In this document: one piece after another, positions 10,164-22,340 of the stretch
How the letters are laid out: every line of letters starts with the position of its first letter
How positions within the stretch are numbered: the stretch's first letter is position 1
Assembly: GCA_944548615.1 (NCBI GenBank)
Contig: OX155957.1
Span: forward strand, 26,101,953 to 26,165,952
Source of the DNA: Micropterix aruncella
Lineage: Eukaryota; Arthropoda; Insecta; Lepidoptera; Micropterigidae
Reading direction: 5' to 3'
DNA length: 64,000 bases
Made by a program: the position numbers and the translations under genes
Notes under the pieces: model-generated
Told to the model about the DNA's origin: nothing
Databases searched by the model: none
The model's input: only the letters and a program-made list of their open reading frames with translations

Positions 10164-11740
10164 TCGGGATGAAGTTTTTTAGGAAGTGTGTTTTATGTTA
10201 AGAAAAATGATATTTATTTATTTATTTCCCAAAACCTAATTGTAATAATTAACCTTACAGATGATTCTAAATCGTTAATTATGTTCCTAAGCTATTATTC
10301 TAGATTATAACTATTATTCTACTATAGACTATTATTATAATTCTACTAGTTATAATATTATTATTACTCTACTCCATTACTATTACTATAATTATTATTC
10401 TAATATATAGACTATTATTCTAGACAGCAAACGAGACAGAGAAATACATTAGAGCGTAATATTAAACGATTATACCTACTTACATATATCTAATGATTTT
10501 CTAACTTTTCTTATTATACTAGTTACTACTTTTTAACAATTTTAATACTGCATACTACATATTTATCTAATTACTTGATTGCTAAGAAATGCCATTACCG
10601 TACTTTGCAGTTGTGCTAAGTTCACCGTCCAAATATTCAATTCTGGCTCAGCCGAGCATAGTGCACATATCAAGTATTGAAACATAATAAGTGACTGTCG
10701 AAAAATAAAGGAACATCCGATAAAAGTTGTATTCATTATCTCATTATCACTTTTTTTTAAACGTAGTATAATAAAAATAACAGAAGAAACTAAGCAGTAT
10801 TTTTTAACGATAACGCTGTCATTTTAAGTCTCAGCGAAGGATATCTGCAAATTTTAATTACATTTTTTGTCATTAATTTAACAGCTATGTAATGGCCGTG
10901 TAATGGCAGCTATGTAATTACATTGTTATATCTTGACCTCCCTTTTTAAAACAGTACAAAAAAACTTTTTCTCTTCTCGACTGTATTTTTTTAAAATTCG
11001 TCACACCTTGCTTGCGAGAAAAAAACGTTAGCTTTGCAAACAACACGTACATTAAACATTCTTATCTGTAAAACAGACATTGATACTAATTTTTAGGGTA
11101 CTGTCACAGATTCGTCAGTTAGCACGTCTTAATTCTCACGTACTAATGTAGAAGTTTCCTAGAAGAAGAATTCCTACTCCTCTAGTCGCATTCCTCATGT
11201 ATGTATAGCTGTTTATAATGCAAACCGCGCTCTCTAGAACTGTATTCAAGTTTTACTCCCCACGCAACATATTTGTATAATGTGTGAAGCTAGCAAGACA
11301 GTCAATATAATATGTGCATCAAACTATAAGCAAAGAAAATAGAACAAAGTGATGACTAATTTTGTCGTTCGACGTTTCTACTGAACCATCTATTCGACCA
11401 CATTTCTTTAGAATGCTTTCTAATAATTATATTTTTTATTTACACAAATATTTTCCATGCAAATGGAACGATTTCTTTATCATACTTCATTGCCTTGTAT
11501 TGTATATTACTTAGTCTTTAATATAACTTTTTTTTGTTCATACGAATATTGCTTATGTATTTTCTATTATATATTAGTGCAGCGGTAGGCAACGTTTGCA
11601 AACCCGCAACCCAAAAAAAAAGAATTTGATTTTCAGTGACACCAGGTTAGAAGTAGGGTCTGTCTTGCGTAATATTTCATTTTATATTATTCCAAAAGAT
11701 CAACAGTCAATTACATAATGAGGTATTTGTTTGTTTCTTT
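10164..11740. other. AT-rich non-coding stretch
   Basis: There are runs of att/ata trinucleotides (10300-10420) and no supported gene. At 11580 the bases cagcggtaggcaacg resemble the start of a hAT-type terminal inverted repeat, but no partner end was found, so it is only a hint. Confidence 0.4.
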
Positions 11741-12780
11741 GTTTGAAATGCTTTATTGCACACCAAAAAGAGTACAATGTGGTGGTCCTATCGTCAGGTG
11801 GTAATATCTTCCGGCCATAAAGCCAGGGTTATTGTGACTAAAGGTTTATGTGGGCAAATTGATTTATAAAAGGAGTCATAAATGAATACACTTAAATAAT
11901 AACTAGGGTTGTCGACTACAGCGGGCGAGCCCGTCACCTCAGGAAGTTTTAACGATTGGTCGTTCTATCTCCATGAAGTGAACGCAGAAGACTTGGACAA
12001 AACAGTCCACCGTTAAGCTCCGCCACAAACCCGTAAGAGGCCAACGCCTTAACCGCGAGATAGCCAAGAGTGTTACCCAGTGGGCTTACACTCACGCCGT
12101 TACTTCCAATTGCGACCAGATTACTCAAGTCTCTCGATTGGTTACGAGTGTGAGGTCGCTTGCGCGGTCCTCTCCCTTACGAAGCGGTGACACGGTGTAT
12201 ACCGAATCTATCGCGGACCACGGCATCCTTTGCCCGGCTGTTCACCCAGGATCGGGTAGCCGATGGTCGTTTCAAGAGCAGTCGCCGTAAGGTCCGCAAC
12301 CACACCCGCTCTATAGGAAACTGTACTGCTTCGAGACTCCCCCGACTGTTAGTCAAAGTGCGCAATCGATTGGCTTATGCCGCACGGTGCGCAGACCGTC
12401 CAGGAGCGCCATAAGGTTGATTCCCAGGGGAAACTAACCATAAGGCCAGAGTCCTACCCAGGCTCGCACTTCATGCGTGGAGGCCAACACACTTAAGTAA
12501 TAGTCATAAAGAATATAAAACAGTGATTAGTAAAGTATGTCAACTCGATATCGAAGGGAAGAATGTAATATAGGACAAGCAAAGAAGGCGGGAGGGGAGA
12601 GGGTATTCATGAGTTGATTAAATGTCTCTTTAGAGATTTTTTAAACCCACTCAGGTTTTCAAGTTGTCTTATGGGCAAAGGCACGAAATTCCAGAGTCGT
12701 GCCGCCTGCACTGCAAAAGACCTGGATTAATACTGAGGTATAGCCAGTAATAGATTTTCTTTAGAGCGCAATGGATTTAT
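11741..12780 (-). pseudogene. LINE 3' end, CR1-like, split by Rep-A
   Basis: On the minus strand, a segment near 12620-12710 reads AARLWNFVPLPIRQLENL and then FKKSLKRHLINS, the C-terminal signature of CR1-like LINE polyproteins. The 3' UTR continues past Rep-A copy 3 to a T-rich end near 11745 (gaaatgctttattgcac, a common LINE 3' end). Only the last ~60 codons and the UTR are present. Confidence 0.75.
11902..12488 (+). repeat. Rep-A copy 3 with 14 bp target duplication
   Basis: The copy begins actagggttgtcgactac and runs to cgtggaggcc. It is flanked by acacttaaataata (11888-11901) and acacttaagtaata (12489-12502), a 14 bp duplication with one mismatch. It lacks the distal ~170 bases seen in longer copies, so the constant end is the actagggttg end. 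It splits the LINE tail. Confidence 0.9.
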
Positions 12781-13472
12781 CATACATCCATGGATTATTT
12801 ATGGTTCATAGTCATGTCACGTTCACGTCATACATACACCCAGCTATGCTTTGTCTTGCCTTGGCAAAAAAGTGCTAGATCCTCGTATTTAAGTTTAAGT
12901 GAATGTGATTTTTGTGTTTTTTTTTTACGTACGGGTTTTAGCACCCAAATCCAAAGAAAAGTGATGGTGCAAAATGTGACTGTTATTTTCGAAATGGCCG
13001 ATTCATTTTGGCATCGCGACGTACCACTTGGTTGCGTACCACTGTCTTCGTGGCTAGCTATGTCACAGTGCGGCTATGTTAAGCCCAGTAAAACATATGA
13101 TTGAGGTTTGCAAGGGAATATTGATCGGCCAACCTTCAGATAGTTATAAAGATACCATCGCATCGTCATAGAAATTGATTTGACTCGACGCAATAAGGAA
13201 GTAAATGGGAAACTCAAAAGAGTTTCATTGGTCATTATTTCATGTTTTTTTATGATAATAATATAAAGTATTACGCAAACTATAATACGTGTTACAAATA
13301 TCATAAACGACGTAGACTGAGAAAAATATAACGATATAATACACGGAAATACTTAAGTTTATGTGGTCTAGACTGCGGTCCATACGTATGAATTAATATG
13401 ACGAGAAACTGAGTTGAAAATCATCTATAATTTTCTTCGCATTGGGCCATTGTTACTAAGAATAAGTTAATA
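12781..13472. other. Unassigned stretch
   Basis: Short frames exist (12790-13104 plus, 13074-13304 minus), but neither shows domain features or splice context. No repeat relation was seen within the window. Confidence 0.3.
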
Positions 13473-13875
13473 GTTTAAAAAAAACACTAAAACCACGCTT
13501 TTTTGCTATGATACGATATTCACATACACACGGCTATGATACGATATTCCATCATGAAATGCCAGTGCCTATCTTCTGGCTTCATCATCAGACCTTGAAA
13601 CCTAATCGTGGTCAAAGTTCATTCCAAGACTTTTCTAACAAGTCCAAACACAGCTATGATACGACGTTCCATCATGAAGTTCTAGTTCATATCTTCCGAC
13701 TCCATCATCAGATCAGTTCCACAGTACCATATTATTGTATTGTCATCAGAACTACATACAGCTGCCAATTTTCAGGACGCTACGATCCTTGGAAGATGGT
13801 TAAATTAGTTATCTTAGATTCCATTACATAGTTAGTTACATACAGGTCGACCTAATGAAAGCTTGTTAAAAAAAG
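13473..13875 (+). repeat. Dispersed repeat C, copy 1
   Basis: It is near-identical to 29121-29514. It contains imperfect internal repeats of a ~60 base motif (gctatgatacgaYRttccat..atcttcYgRctYcatcatcaga). Its left and right edges carry loosely inverted acacgctttt and aaagcttgtt sequences. The open frame through it is not a gene: it is shared only because the repeat is conserved. Confidence 0.75.
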
Positions 13876-14489
13876 ACAATATTTTAAAGTCGAACTAAAA
13901 ATGATTTTTCTTAGTAACTACCGCCTAAGTCAAAACAAGTTACACATGGTTTTTAACTATTTTTTTATTCATTTATTTATTTTTAACAATATAGGAATTA
14001 CTTTTACACAATGATTTTGCGTCATTCCTAACAAAACAGTGCCTGTTCCAAGGAAAATGCCATTTTTTGTGATGTAAATTTAAGTTTAAAATTTAGTTTT
14101 AGGAAAAATAGGTTAATACATTGTTATAGTGAATTAAAAGAAATAAAATAAAATAAACAAAATAATCATTCAAAAATCATTAAATAATAAGAGTAGTACA
14201 AAATATTTTTTTTTTGGAGAATAATGTCTCCTCTAAACAAAAAACTCACAACGTAAAAATTCGAAAAAGAAAAATAATTCTTTTTGTGTTCAGTTTAATG
14301 CAAGTACATAATCACCCCTAGAAAAATTGTCGTAACCGTCCCAAACAGAACATATAGTGAGAAATAAAGTAATCGACTTAAAACTAAAAAGATAGAGAAA
14401 AATATAATATTAAAACATAGTCAAAACAAAAAAATATACAAACAGAACTCGTGCTAATGAAAGTTCAATGTTAAAAATATAATCAACCT
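13876..14489. other. AT-rich stretch without recognisable features
   Basis: It is rich in poly-A/T runs, and no coding or repeat relation was found. Confidence 0.3.
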
Positions 14490-14867
14490 AGAGGCACTGA
14501 GTAAGGGCACTAGGAAAGGTATCCAGCGGGTAGCCTCGCCCCCTGACTACCAGTTTGGGAGGATATCTCCATCTCTAATTAACCTTCAGGATACCTCCTG
14601 CCTCCTGACTGGTTACATGATCGAGGTCGCTTGCGCGGTCCTCTCTGTTACTTAGCGGTGACCACGGCATCCTTTACCCGGCTAATTCACCCGGGCTCGG
14701 GTGGCCGAATGGTCGTTTCAAGAACAATTGCCGTAAGGTTGACAACTACCCCCGCTCTATAGGAAACATTACTGTTTCCAGACTCCCCCGGCTGTTAGTC
14801 GGAATGCACAATCAATTGGCTGACACCGCACGGTGTGCAAACCGTCCAGGAGCGCCCGAAGGTTGAA
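14490..14867 (+). repeat. Rep-A copy 4 (diverged, partial)
   Basis: It matches the middle to distal part of the diverged Rep-A subfamily (tagcctcgccccctgac, gaggtcgcttgcgcggtcct, ccgtccaggagcgcc). Both ends are missing. Confidence 0.7.
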
Positions 14868-15225
14868 TTAATAGTCGCTCTCTTTGCTGCTTCTGTAATT
14901 TTGATGAATTTCGATTAATAATTCATTGTGCAATCAGATCAATACCGATAAAATGTCATAGCCATATCGAATAGTGACTACGATAAGGAACGATGAAAAT
15001 TCACTGTCATGATTTTCGTGAAATCTCGCAGTTGCAGATCCACCCGATAAATAAAGCAGATTCGCGTCCGGAAATAGACTAGCTACAGTGAATATGCCAT
15101 ATTTCAACGTTGTTATTGCAGTTTCCGACATTGTAGGAATATGAACGCGAGGTCGCACATCGCATACCGATTCATGCGACAGGTACGACGTCCCTATAAC
15201 TCTTTTAGAATACCAGCTGCAAAAT
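14868..15225. other. Unassigned stretch
   Basis: No supported gene. A minus-strand frame of 74 codons (14934-15158) shows no recognisable motif. Confidence 0.3.
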
Positions 15226-15634
15226 ACAGGGTGAGTTTTTAATTAGTGACATCCCTGTAGTGGTCGAATCAGTACGACGAACTATGCAACTTTTAATAGA
15301 AATTTTTGGAAAAACAAAAAAAAATGTTTTTTTTTCTATTAGTGATTTTTATTTATTATTATTAGTTTAAAAAGCTATGAGCTCGATGCGCCATCTAGTG
15401 TTAGGTAAAATATCGCTAATATTGTTTATTAGCGATATTTTACCTACCGCTAGATGGCGCAGCGCGATCAACGCTTCTCAAACTTTTCTTCAAAAGATAA
15501 GATTTACAAATTTAACTAAAATGAAAAGTATTTTTTTTTTTCGTTTTTTCCATATTTTTTTATTAAAAGCTGCTTATTTCGTCGTACTGATTCACCCCCT
15601 GCAAGGATGTCACTAATTTAAAACTCACGCTGTA
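15226..15634. mobile_element. MITE-B copy 1 (palindromic inverted-repeat element)
   Basis: The outer inverted repeats gggtgagtttttaattagtg and its complement enclose a near-complete palindrome. The centre pairs gcgccatctagtgttaggta with its complement tacctaccgctagatggcgc about the spacer attgttta. The element would fold into a single long hairpin. It is non-coding and probably mobilised by an unidentified DNA transposase. The TIR plus TA-rich flanks are seen; the family assignment is unknown. Confidence 0.85.
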
Positions 15635-16189
15635 TATCCAGTGCTATCTAACTTTATTCAATGGCGGTACGGGATCATTATTTTCAAAATCAAAGCGCCA
15701 TGAATGTATTTTGTACTTAGAAGATCGAAGAATAGGTGGCAATTTCTAAAGATCAAATTTGACGATCTCGGCTTCTAAATCAATGACCAGTTTTTTTTTT
15801 TTTATAATTGTAATGTTGTACGCGGTAAGATTATTGTAATTTTGGTAGCTAATCTGATTTTATTTTTTAGGTAAAATAAGACAATTATATTATTATATTT
15901 AGGTAACATAAGACAAAAAATAAATAACCTTAACCCTAATGTTACTAGCGTTTGATATATGGATCAATAGAGAAATATAAATATTATAAACAGCTAGGGT
16001 AGTATTGGATAACATTCTTTATGTTAAATGTTAAGGGCTCTCTAGATGATCAAGAGATGATAGATGCTTGACAAGCATTTACGTGCTAGACAAACATGGT
16101 AGAAGTGGCTTAATAACACATTAAATATGCTTGTCAAGCATGTTTACACTTATTTGTCAGCGCAGTGCCGCACGGTGGGTCGAAACTGT
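15635..16189. other. Non-coding stretch with a fold-back fragment
   Basis: At 16027-16140, gggctctctagatgatcaag and two gcttgacaagcat-like inverted motifs match the terminus of the fold-back element at 40032-40352. The remainder has no assignment. Confidence 0.4.
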
Positions 16190-16660
16190 ACTTTGAGGGA
16201 CTTGGGAACCAAATTTCTTTGTTCTTTGTGCCAAAGGATAGACTAAGACTAGATCTAAATCGGTTCAAGCGTTTAGAAGTTATGGTCGAATAAAGAAAAC
16301 ATACATAGATGAACCCTGAACACATTACACTTCTTTTTTGTTAGGCAACTGGAGTTGTTAACTACAACGGGCGAACCCGTCACCTCAGGAAGTTTTAACG
16401 ATTAGTCGTTCTATCTCCCTGAAGTCAGTGCAGAAAACTTGGACAAAACAGTCCACCGTCAAGCTCCGTCACATGCCCGTAAGAGGCCAACGCCTTAACC
16501 GCAAGATAGCCAGGCATGTTACCTACCGGGCTTACACTCACGCCCTTACTTCCAATTGCGACCAGATTACTCCAGTCTCTCGATTGGTTACGGTCTCGAT
16601 TTTTTGTTAGGCAGTCGTGTAAAAGTAGGAAGTATCTCTGAATCTTCCCTCTCACTCACT
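16190..16660. repeat. Dispersed repeat E, copy 1, split by Rep-A
   Basis: This shares caagcgtttagaagttatgg and catacatagatgaaccctga with copies at 21683, 30707, 38621 and 61546. Only one terminal part is present. It contains the target site of Rep-A copy 5. Confidence 0.65.
16348..16599 (+). repeat. Rep-A copy 5 with perfect 14 bp target duplication
   Basis: The copy starts actggagttgttaactac and ends at cggtctcga after only 252 bases. The flanking duplication ttttttgttaggca is perfect (16334-16347 and 16600-16613). It keeps the constant end and lacks the distal ~420 bases, which looks like truncation during insertion. Confidence 0.93.
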
Positions 16661-18039
16661 TTACACCACTCGGAAGAACAACTGAACGCAACTAAATGCC
16701 CACTTACTTGTTCATTATATGTATGTACCTATATATTTACATATATTGCGGCTACTATATTAATGTAGATTATAATAGTGTTTAATATGCATAATCAAAC
16801 AAATATAGAAGTGTCACCCAGTGTTCAACACTCTACACCCCCGGACCTTGAGCAACCCCGCACTGCGAATTGGCTTTATGCCAAGTGGGAGTATGTGGGA
16901 CTGTCCTACTTTTTCGTTGATATATTGGGTAAAAACTAAAACAAAAAATACGAGGGATTAAAGGAGTGACGTTATGGAAATTGGTATTAAAATCTTCTTC
17001 TATACTCTCAAATCTTTAAATCTTCAAGCCTCAGTCTTCAAATCTCTGTTTCACCTCTTTAAAGACCTTCGTGCATACAGGAAATAATCAACTCCTTCCT
17101 AGAAAAAATATCTAAAACCGCGACTTCCGCATCTTAAATTCTATGGCTTCGATGGGGGAGTGAATGGATGGTAAGGCAAGACAGCTGTCCTAAACCTAAC
17201 ACAGCCGGTCGTTAGTCCGGAGTCCACAGCTCACCCCCAGAAGTGTAATAATAGTATTATGATGGGCCCGACTCCGGTCGCTGAATTCCATGGCAGCTTC
17301 GTTTGTATTTTATTATTTACTAGCTGCGCCCAGCGGTTTCACCCGCGTGGTGATGGAAAATTGTGATAATGATGATAGAAAACCATATATCTTTATAAAT
17401 TATAGCCTATGTGTTATTCTGATGTGTAAGCTATATTATTGTAAAGTTTCATCAAAATCCATTCAGTAGTTTTTGCGTGAAAGAGTAACAAACATCCATA
17501 CATACATACAAACTTTCGCGTTTATAATATTAGTAGGATTTATACCCTTACAATTCAATGACCCTCGTGTAATAATAATTACATTTTATTAAGAAATATA
17601 ACAAAATTAAATGCATTAAAGTTCTTCATTATGAGGTCAGTTTATGCAACAATAATTATGCAATAATACAAACGGAAGCATCCGTTATATAACTTCAATA
17701 TTTAATATCTACAAGCTTCTACGCAATTCTAAATTTATACATTTTTTATAATTATTATCGATTGTCATTATGGAAGAATACTTATTCGAGATAACCCTAC
17801 GACCGAGTGTTGATTTCAGTTGGTTTTTGCGTCATCATTTTGCTGTCGTGTCAAAGAACTATTTATTTATTGCCTTTGCTGATCACCACAAAATATAAAG
17901 AAAACCGGCCAATAACGTAATAGTACAAGAGGCAGCGTAAAAAAAGTGCAAGAGTTTTGTAAAAGCTGATACTTTTAGATTAGACAGTATTTTGGCCATT
18001 GAATGCTAGGGTAGTCAGCAGGCGTGACTTCGGAACACC
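16661..18039. other. Mostly unassigned stretch
   Basis: It contains the short repeat at 17322-17540 and GC-richer patches near 16840-16910 and 17140-17290 that I cannot assign. No supported gene. Confidence 0.3.
17322..17540 (+). repeat. Abundant short insect repeat (RTE-like 3' end)
   Basis: It begins actagctgcgcccagcggtt and ends tttataatattagtaggat, with catcaaaatccattcagtag and a catacatacatac stretch inside. I recognise this pattern as a very common short dispersed repeat of insect genomes, often treated as an RTE LINE 3' end. The class is from memory and should be taken as probable. Confidence 0.6.
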
Positions 18040-18052
18040 TGGCGCTGGCGTA

Positions 18053-19347
18053 TTTTTATTTTTATTTTGTTGAGTGGGGCTTTTCTAAGGTCTTTATGAG
18101 CCTTGTAACACTGCAACTTGGGTTGTCGACTACAGCGGGCGAGCCCGTCACCACAGGAAGTTTTAACGATTAGTCGTTCTATCTCCCTGCAGTGAGCGTA
18201 GGAGACTTGGGACAAAACAGTCCACCATCTAGCTACGCCACAACCCGTAAGAGACCAACGCCTTAACCGCGAGATAGCCAGTAATGTTACCTGGCAGGCC
18301 AACACTCGCGCCCTTACTTCCAATTGTCACCAGATTTCTCCCGTCTCTCGATTGGTTCCGAGTTCGAGGTCGCTTGCGCTGTCCTCTCCCTTACGAAGCG
18401 GTGAAACGGTGTATACCGAATCTATCACGGACCACGGCGTCCTTTGCCCGGCTCTTCACCCAGGATCGGATGGCCGATGGTCATTTCAAGAGCAGTCGCC
18501 GTAAGGTCCGCAACCACCCCCGCTCTATAGGAAACAGTACAGCTTCCAGACTCCCCTGACTGTTAGTCAGAGTGCACAATCGATTGGCTTGCGCCGCACG
18601 GTGCTCAGACTGTCCAGGAGCGCCAGAGGTTTGATTCCCAGGGAAAACTGACCAAGGCCAGAGTCCTACCCAGGTTCGCACCTCATGCGTGGAGGCCGTC
18701 GGATAGGTGTTGACCCGTGAGTGTGACCGACCCTGAACAGAATAGGTCTTCGTGGCCAACCCAGCATGGGCCAATTAGCTCCCTTGTAGCTCCCCATTAG
18801 AACCATTGCTGATCTATTGTGTTCGCGACCTACTATAGTTCTGCGCTAAGCCTTGTGTCATTTAAGAACCGCAGCAGGCTTTTGGCGACAGATTGTTTTA
18901 CCTCCTCAGGTTGGAGGTAATGACCACCCAAGTGGGTGTATCTTTTACGCATCAGAGGGCCACACTCGCACATGAGGTGCAGGGGAGTTTCCTCTGCTCC
19001 TTGGCAGAACCTGCACATTTTTGTGTCTCTGCTTGAGGTTGAACATGTGTTTGTTCAGGCCACAATGCCCCTTGAGCGCCCTCACCAGTATGCGCACATT
19101 GTTCCTATTTAGCGACAAAGCCTCACGGGCCGTCTTACGGTCGTAAGCCTTAATTAGCGCTTTGGAATGATTCAACCCTGGCGTGTTGTTCCAGTGGTTG
19201 ACGGATTGTTCTAAACATATGTGTTTGAGCATTAGGTTTGCAAGGCTTTTTGGTACGCCACAGCAAGGTTCAGGGCCGTATAACTTTCCCTTTGCTCCCG
19301 TCTTAGCAAGTTCGTCGGCTTTTTCGCTGTGACGAAAGTGCCGAAAG
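18053..19347 (-). pseudogene. LINE-H fragment 2, split by Rep-A
   Basis: The LINE parts are 18053-18115 and 18801-19347. The minus frames encode KADELAKTGAKG, CCGVPKSLANLM and the tail CRFCQGAEET..HLMCECG..RLSAEL; a small deletion near 19030 shifts the frame. A perfect 13 bp duplication tggcgctggcgta flanks the whole (18040-18052 and 19348-19360). It is 5' truncated within RNase H. Confidence 0.9.
18116..18783 (+). repeat. Rep-A copy 6, long form, inside LINE-H
   Basis: The copy runs from acttgggttgtcgactac to caattagctccc, about 668 bases, interrupting the LINE tail between ccttgtaacactgc and accattgctg. The other LINE-H copies give the empty site. After its far end, ttgta is followed by a partial repeat of the element's tail (agctcccc) before the LINE resumes, so the right-hand target duplication has been altered. 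Confidence 0.88.
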
Positions 19348-19360
19348 TGGCGCTGGCGTA

Positions 19361-19787
19361 CTAGGAAAGGTGTAATTTTAATTAGTACCCCCAAAATGTT
19401 TTGGAAAAGCTGAAAATTCACCCGTAGATGGTGGATGCAATACAGATCTGAAACGAATAGTCATACTTCTTAACAGTGTCACAAAAATGAAGTCCATTAT
19501 ATTGCGCGACACATTACAGCGTTGCGTAATAATTACTGATAAATACGTACCGGCGTATTTGCGTATTTGCATACCTTTGCGGTATTTAAGCCAAATTTGA
19601 TTTTTGTCTTGTGGAAAAAATAGTCCAGAGATGAAGCAATATTGAGGAATAATTCGATTCTATATTTCAATAAAAGCAGTGAAATCTATGGTTATTTGAT
19701 AGTGTTATGTTTTCAAGAAATTCCAAAAAAGGGTTTAAAAAGGGTCATTTAACCCCTCATGACAGCTTTAATGTTAAAGGTTAAAAG
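19361..19787. other. Unassigned stretch
   Basis: Nothing beyond short unconvincing frames. Confidence 0.3.
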
Positions 19788-20003
19788 AAATGGCGACTCG
19801 TTTGGACAACTGCCCTCGCGAAGAAATCCGCCCAGTTATTCGATTTATGCGGGCGAAACATTCGCCAGCAGCTGTAAAGGTTTACGGAGAGACTGTAATT
19901 TCTCGTCAGCATGTCGCAGAATGGCGTCGAAAGTACGGCTGGTAGAGAAAAGGTCACCGACGAGGATCGCAGTTGTCGACCCAGCGCGGCAACAACAGAT
20001 TTG
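19788..20003 (+). pseudogene. Mariner transposase N-terminal fragment
   Basis: The plus frame reads MATRLDNCPREEIRPVIRFM, then RQHVAEWRRKYGW and a stop. This resembles the paired helix-turn-helix DNA-binding region at the N-terminus of mariner transposases (acidic/basic helix, then a V-x-EW-x-KF motif). There is no catalytic domain downstream. Confidence 0.6.
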
Positions 20004-20144
20004 ACCGAGTTTGACCGTACCTCGCTGTAACCCTTAAATGCAATTGATGCCAATTGTCTACATACATTTTCACATAATTTTATTCAAAAACCTTATTGTG
20101 TCCGCTTTCTAATGCACGTTGATAACCATAGACAATAAATCATT

Positions 20145-21117
20145 TATTATTTATTTATTTTATTCCAACAAAAGAGAAAAACAGCACTCGGGTCTTAAGT
20201 TAATAAATAATAATAACAATATTACGGCCAAAATAGTCTCCTGGTAATATACAGTTAATGTGCTTGATGTGTAATAATATTTATATATTACATATGTTAT
20301 ATTATCATGTTCTCTCGATTTGTGAGTGTGTATGATAGAGTAGGATGAGTGTGTTTATGTGTGTGATTGTGATGTGTGTTTAATGGGTGTGGTAAGTACA
20401 TCTACGTGTATGTGTCATAGTTGTGTATATATGAGAGTGTGTGATTCTGCACAGGTATGTATCTGTTCAAGCTTTTAAGGTCTGGTCTATTACCGCTCTG
20501 ATAAACTCGTTTTTGCTCATTTAGAATATGTCTAGTTCCTGAAACGATTCATCGTAGGCTTCCATAATTCGATGCAGAGTTGAATTCCTTGCTTGATTTG
20601 TATGGAGTCTGGGTACATTGAATACCCTTGGGTGACGAGTTCGGCGCGATGGGACATTTAAGGCTATTCTGCTTAGAATTTGTGGGCTGTCGATATGATG
20701 CGAAAGTATATTGTGGAAGAACGTCATATCAGTCACTTTACGTCGCTGCTGAAGACTCAGCATTTCGAACCTTGCCAAGCCGTCAGAATATGAGGTATAT
20801 TTAGCGAGAGTTCGATGACACAAGTGCCTTACGAAGGTTTTCTGAATACGCTCTATACGGTCAATGTGTACATTGTACTGCGGTGACCATATAGGTGACG
20901 CAAACTCCACTATACTGCGAACGTGGGCGTTATAAAGAGTGAAGAGCACATTAATGTCGGAGAATGGTGTGCATGCTCTCAATACGAAACCGAGAGCTCT
21001 GTAAGCTTTTCCCAGCATGTGTTCAATGTGTGTATCCAGCATTAATTTGTTGTCCAGCATTATCCCCAAATCCCGCACTACACTCTTCTCTACTATAATC
21101 TCTCCGCCTATCCGCAT
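20145..21117 (-). pseudogene. LINE reverse transcriptase C-terminal part (Jockey/CR1-like)
   Basis: The minus frame 20521-21117 encodes RDLGIMLDNKLMLDTHIEHM, a region with IVEFASPIWSPQY, RIQKTFVRHLCHR and QQRRKVTDMTFFHNIL, characteristic of the post-palm/thumb region of Jockey- and CR1-type LINEs. The RT catalytic FADD block is missing, so it is 5' truncated. The 3' UTR continues to a T-rich end near 20145. The frame ends with a natural-looking stop. No frameshift is visible, suggesting a moderately young fragment. Confidence 0.85.
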
Positions 21118-21359
21118 ATGTGAAAGAAAAAAGAATACATTATTTTTGGCCGATAAGTTATATCGTTTTTTGACATTTGAATGTGGTGGTTGATGAAGCT
21201 CAATGCGTTACTTGAAAAGATAGTTTCTATTGTCGAGTTCCGTATAAAAAAGTAATTTATCTAATTGTTAAAAAAATACTTCTCATCTATTGTCAGGTCT
21301 CATCAATGTTTGATGTTGTATTTTATAATGGTATTAGATATGAGCTAGATTTTTGGAAT

Positions 21360-21523
21360 ACTAGAGCTGTCAACTATAACGGGCGAACCCATCCCCTCAG
21401 GAAGTTTTAACGATAACAATCGTTCTGTCTCCCGAAAAACAATCCACTGTCTAGTTACGCCACCTTCTCGTCAGAGGCCACTGCCTTACGGTGCTTACGG
21501 CGAGGCACCGGTAAAGGTACCGC
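21360..21523 (+). repeat. Rep-A copy 7 (diverged, short)
   Basis: It starts actagagctgtcaactataa and matches the constant end for ~160 bases, until cggcgaggcacc. Beyond that, similarity is lost. Confidence 0.65.
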
Positions 21524-21682
21524 GAAAAAGGTAGGCGAAACACTTCGTCACAACGTGGCTGAACATGGGAGGACAGGATTTTACAGGGAGGGAATATTCA
21601 AACTCATCCCATGAAGCGATAGGTACCTAAACCGATATGGAGACTATGCCTAACAAGTAAACTTAATTAAAAGAATTAAAAA

Positions 21683-22340
21683 AAACACGACTGTCGTTAC
21701 AGAAAATAAACTATATAATTATTTTTATTGCGTATTTTTTATAAAATATTTGTATTTTATGTATTTTATCTATATAGATACATGTATATTTCTGGAATTT
21801 ACTCAATCACACTAAATACGATAAATTTATGAAAATTTATTTGTACATTTGTTCACTTAGTTAATTATTTATTTGACCTTTGGACAGTTATATGTATACT
21901 CATGTACATGGATTCAGCTCTATTTTTTAATTTTGTTTGTTTGCCGTGTAAAGACTTTAGTCAACGCTATTGTCGAATTAATATTTATGCTTTAATAGTT
22001 TTATATCTAACTATATTAATATATTACTAGCAACTGACGAATTCTAATATGCGATAATTAGCTTTAATTGATAATTCATGCTTTTATTGTATATTCTGAA
22101 TGAATAAATTGAATACTGAATACTGAATACTGAATTATGGTACCCAATGACACTCGGATAAATTATGATACCCAATGACACTCGGAATGACATAACAGTT
22201 CTAACGATACTACACACTTCGAAATCGGGTCAAGCGTTTAGAAGTTACGGTGGAATAAAGAACCGGAAAACATACATAGATGAATTCTGAACACATTACA
22301 CTCCTTTTTTGTCGGGCATTCGTGTAAAAATAACCTAATG
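21683..22340 (+). repeat. Dispersed repeat E, copy 2
   Basis: It begins acacgactgtcgttacag and ends tttttgtcgggcattcgtgt. It shares atccatatagatac-like and aagcgtttagaagttacgg segments with the other copies, with an unrelated middle (about 21910-22120). Confidence 0.6.

Noticed and set aside
13508..13831. 107-codon frame shared with 29155-29424
   Set aside because: Shared because dispersed repeat C is conserved; internal sequence is repetitive and protein-like features are absent.
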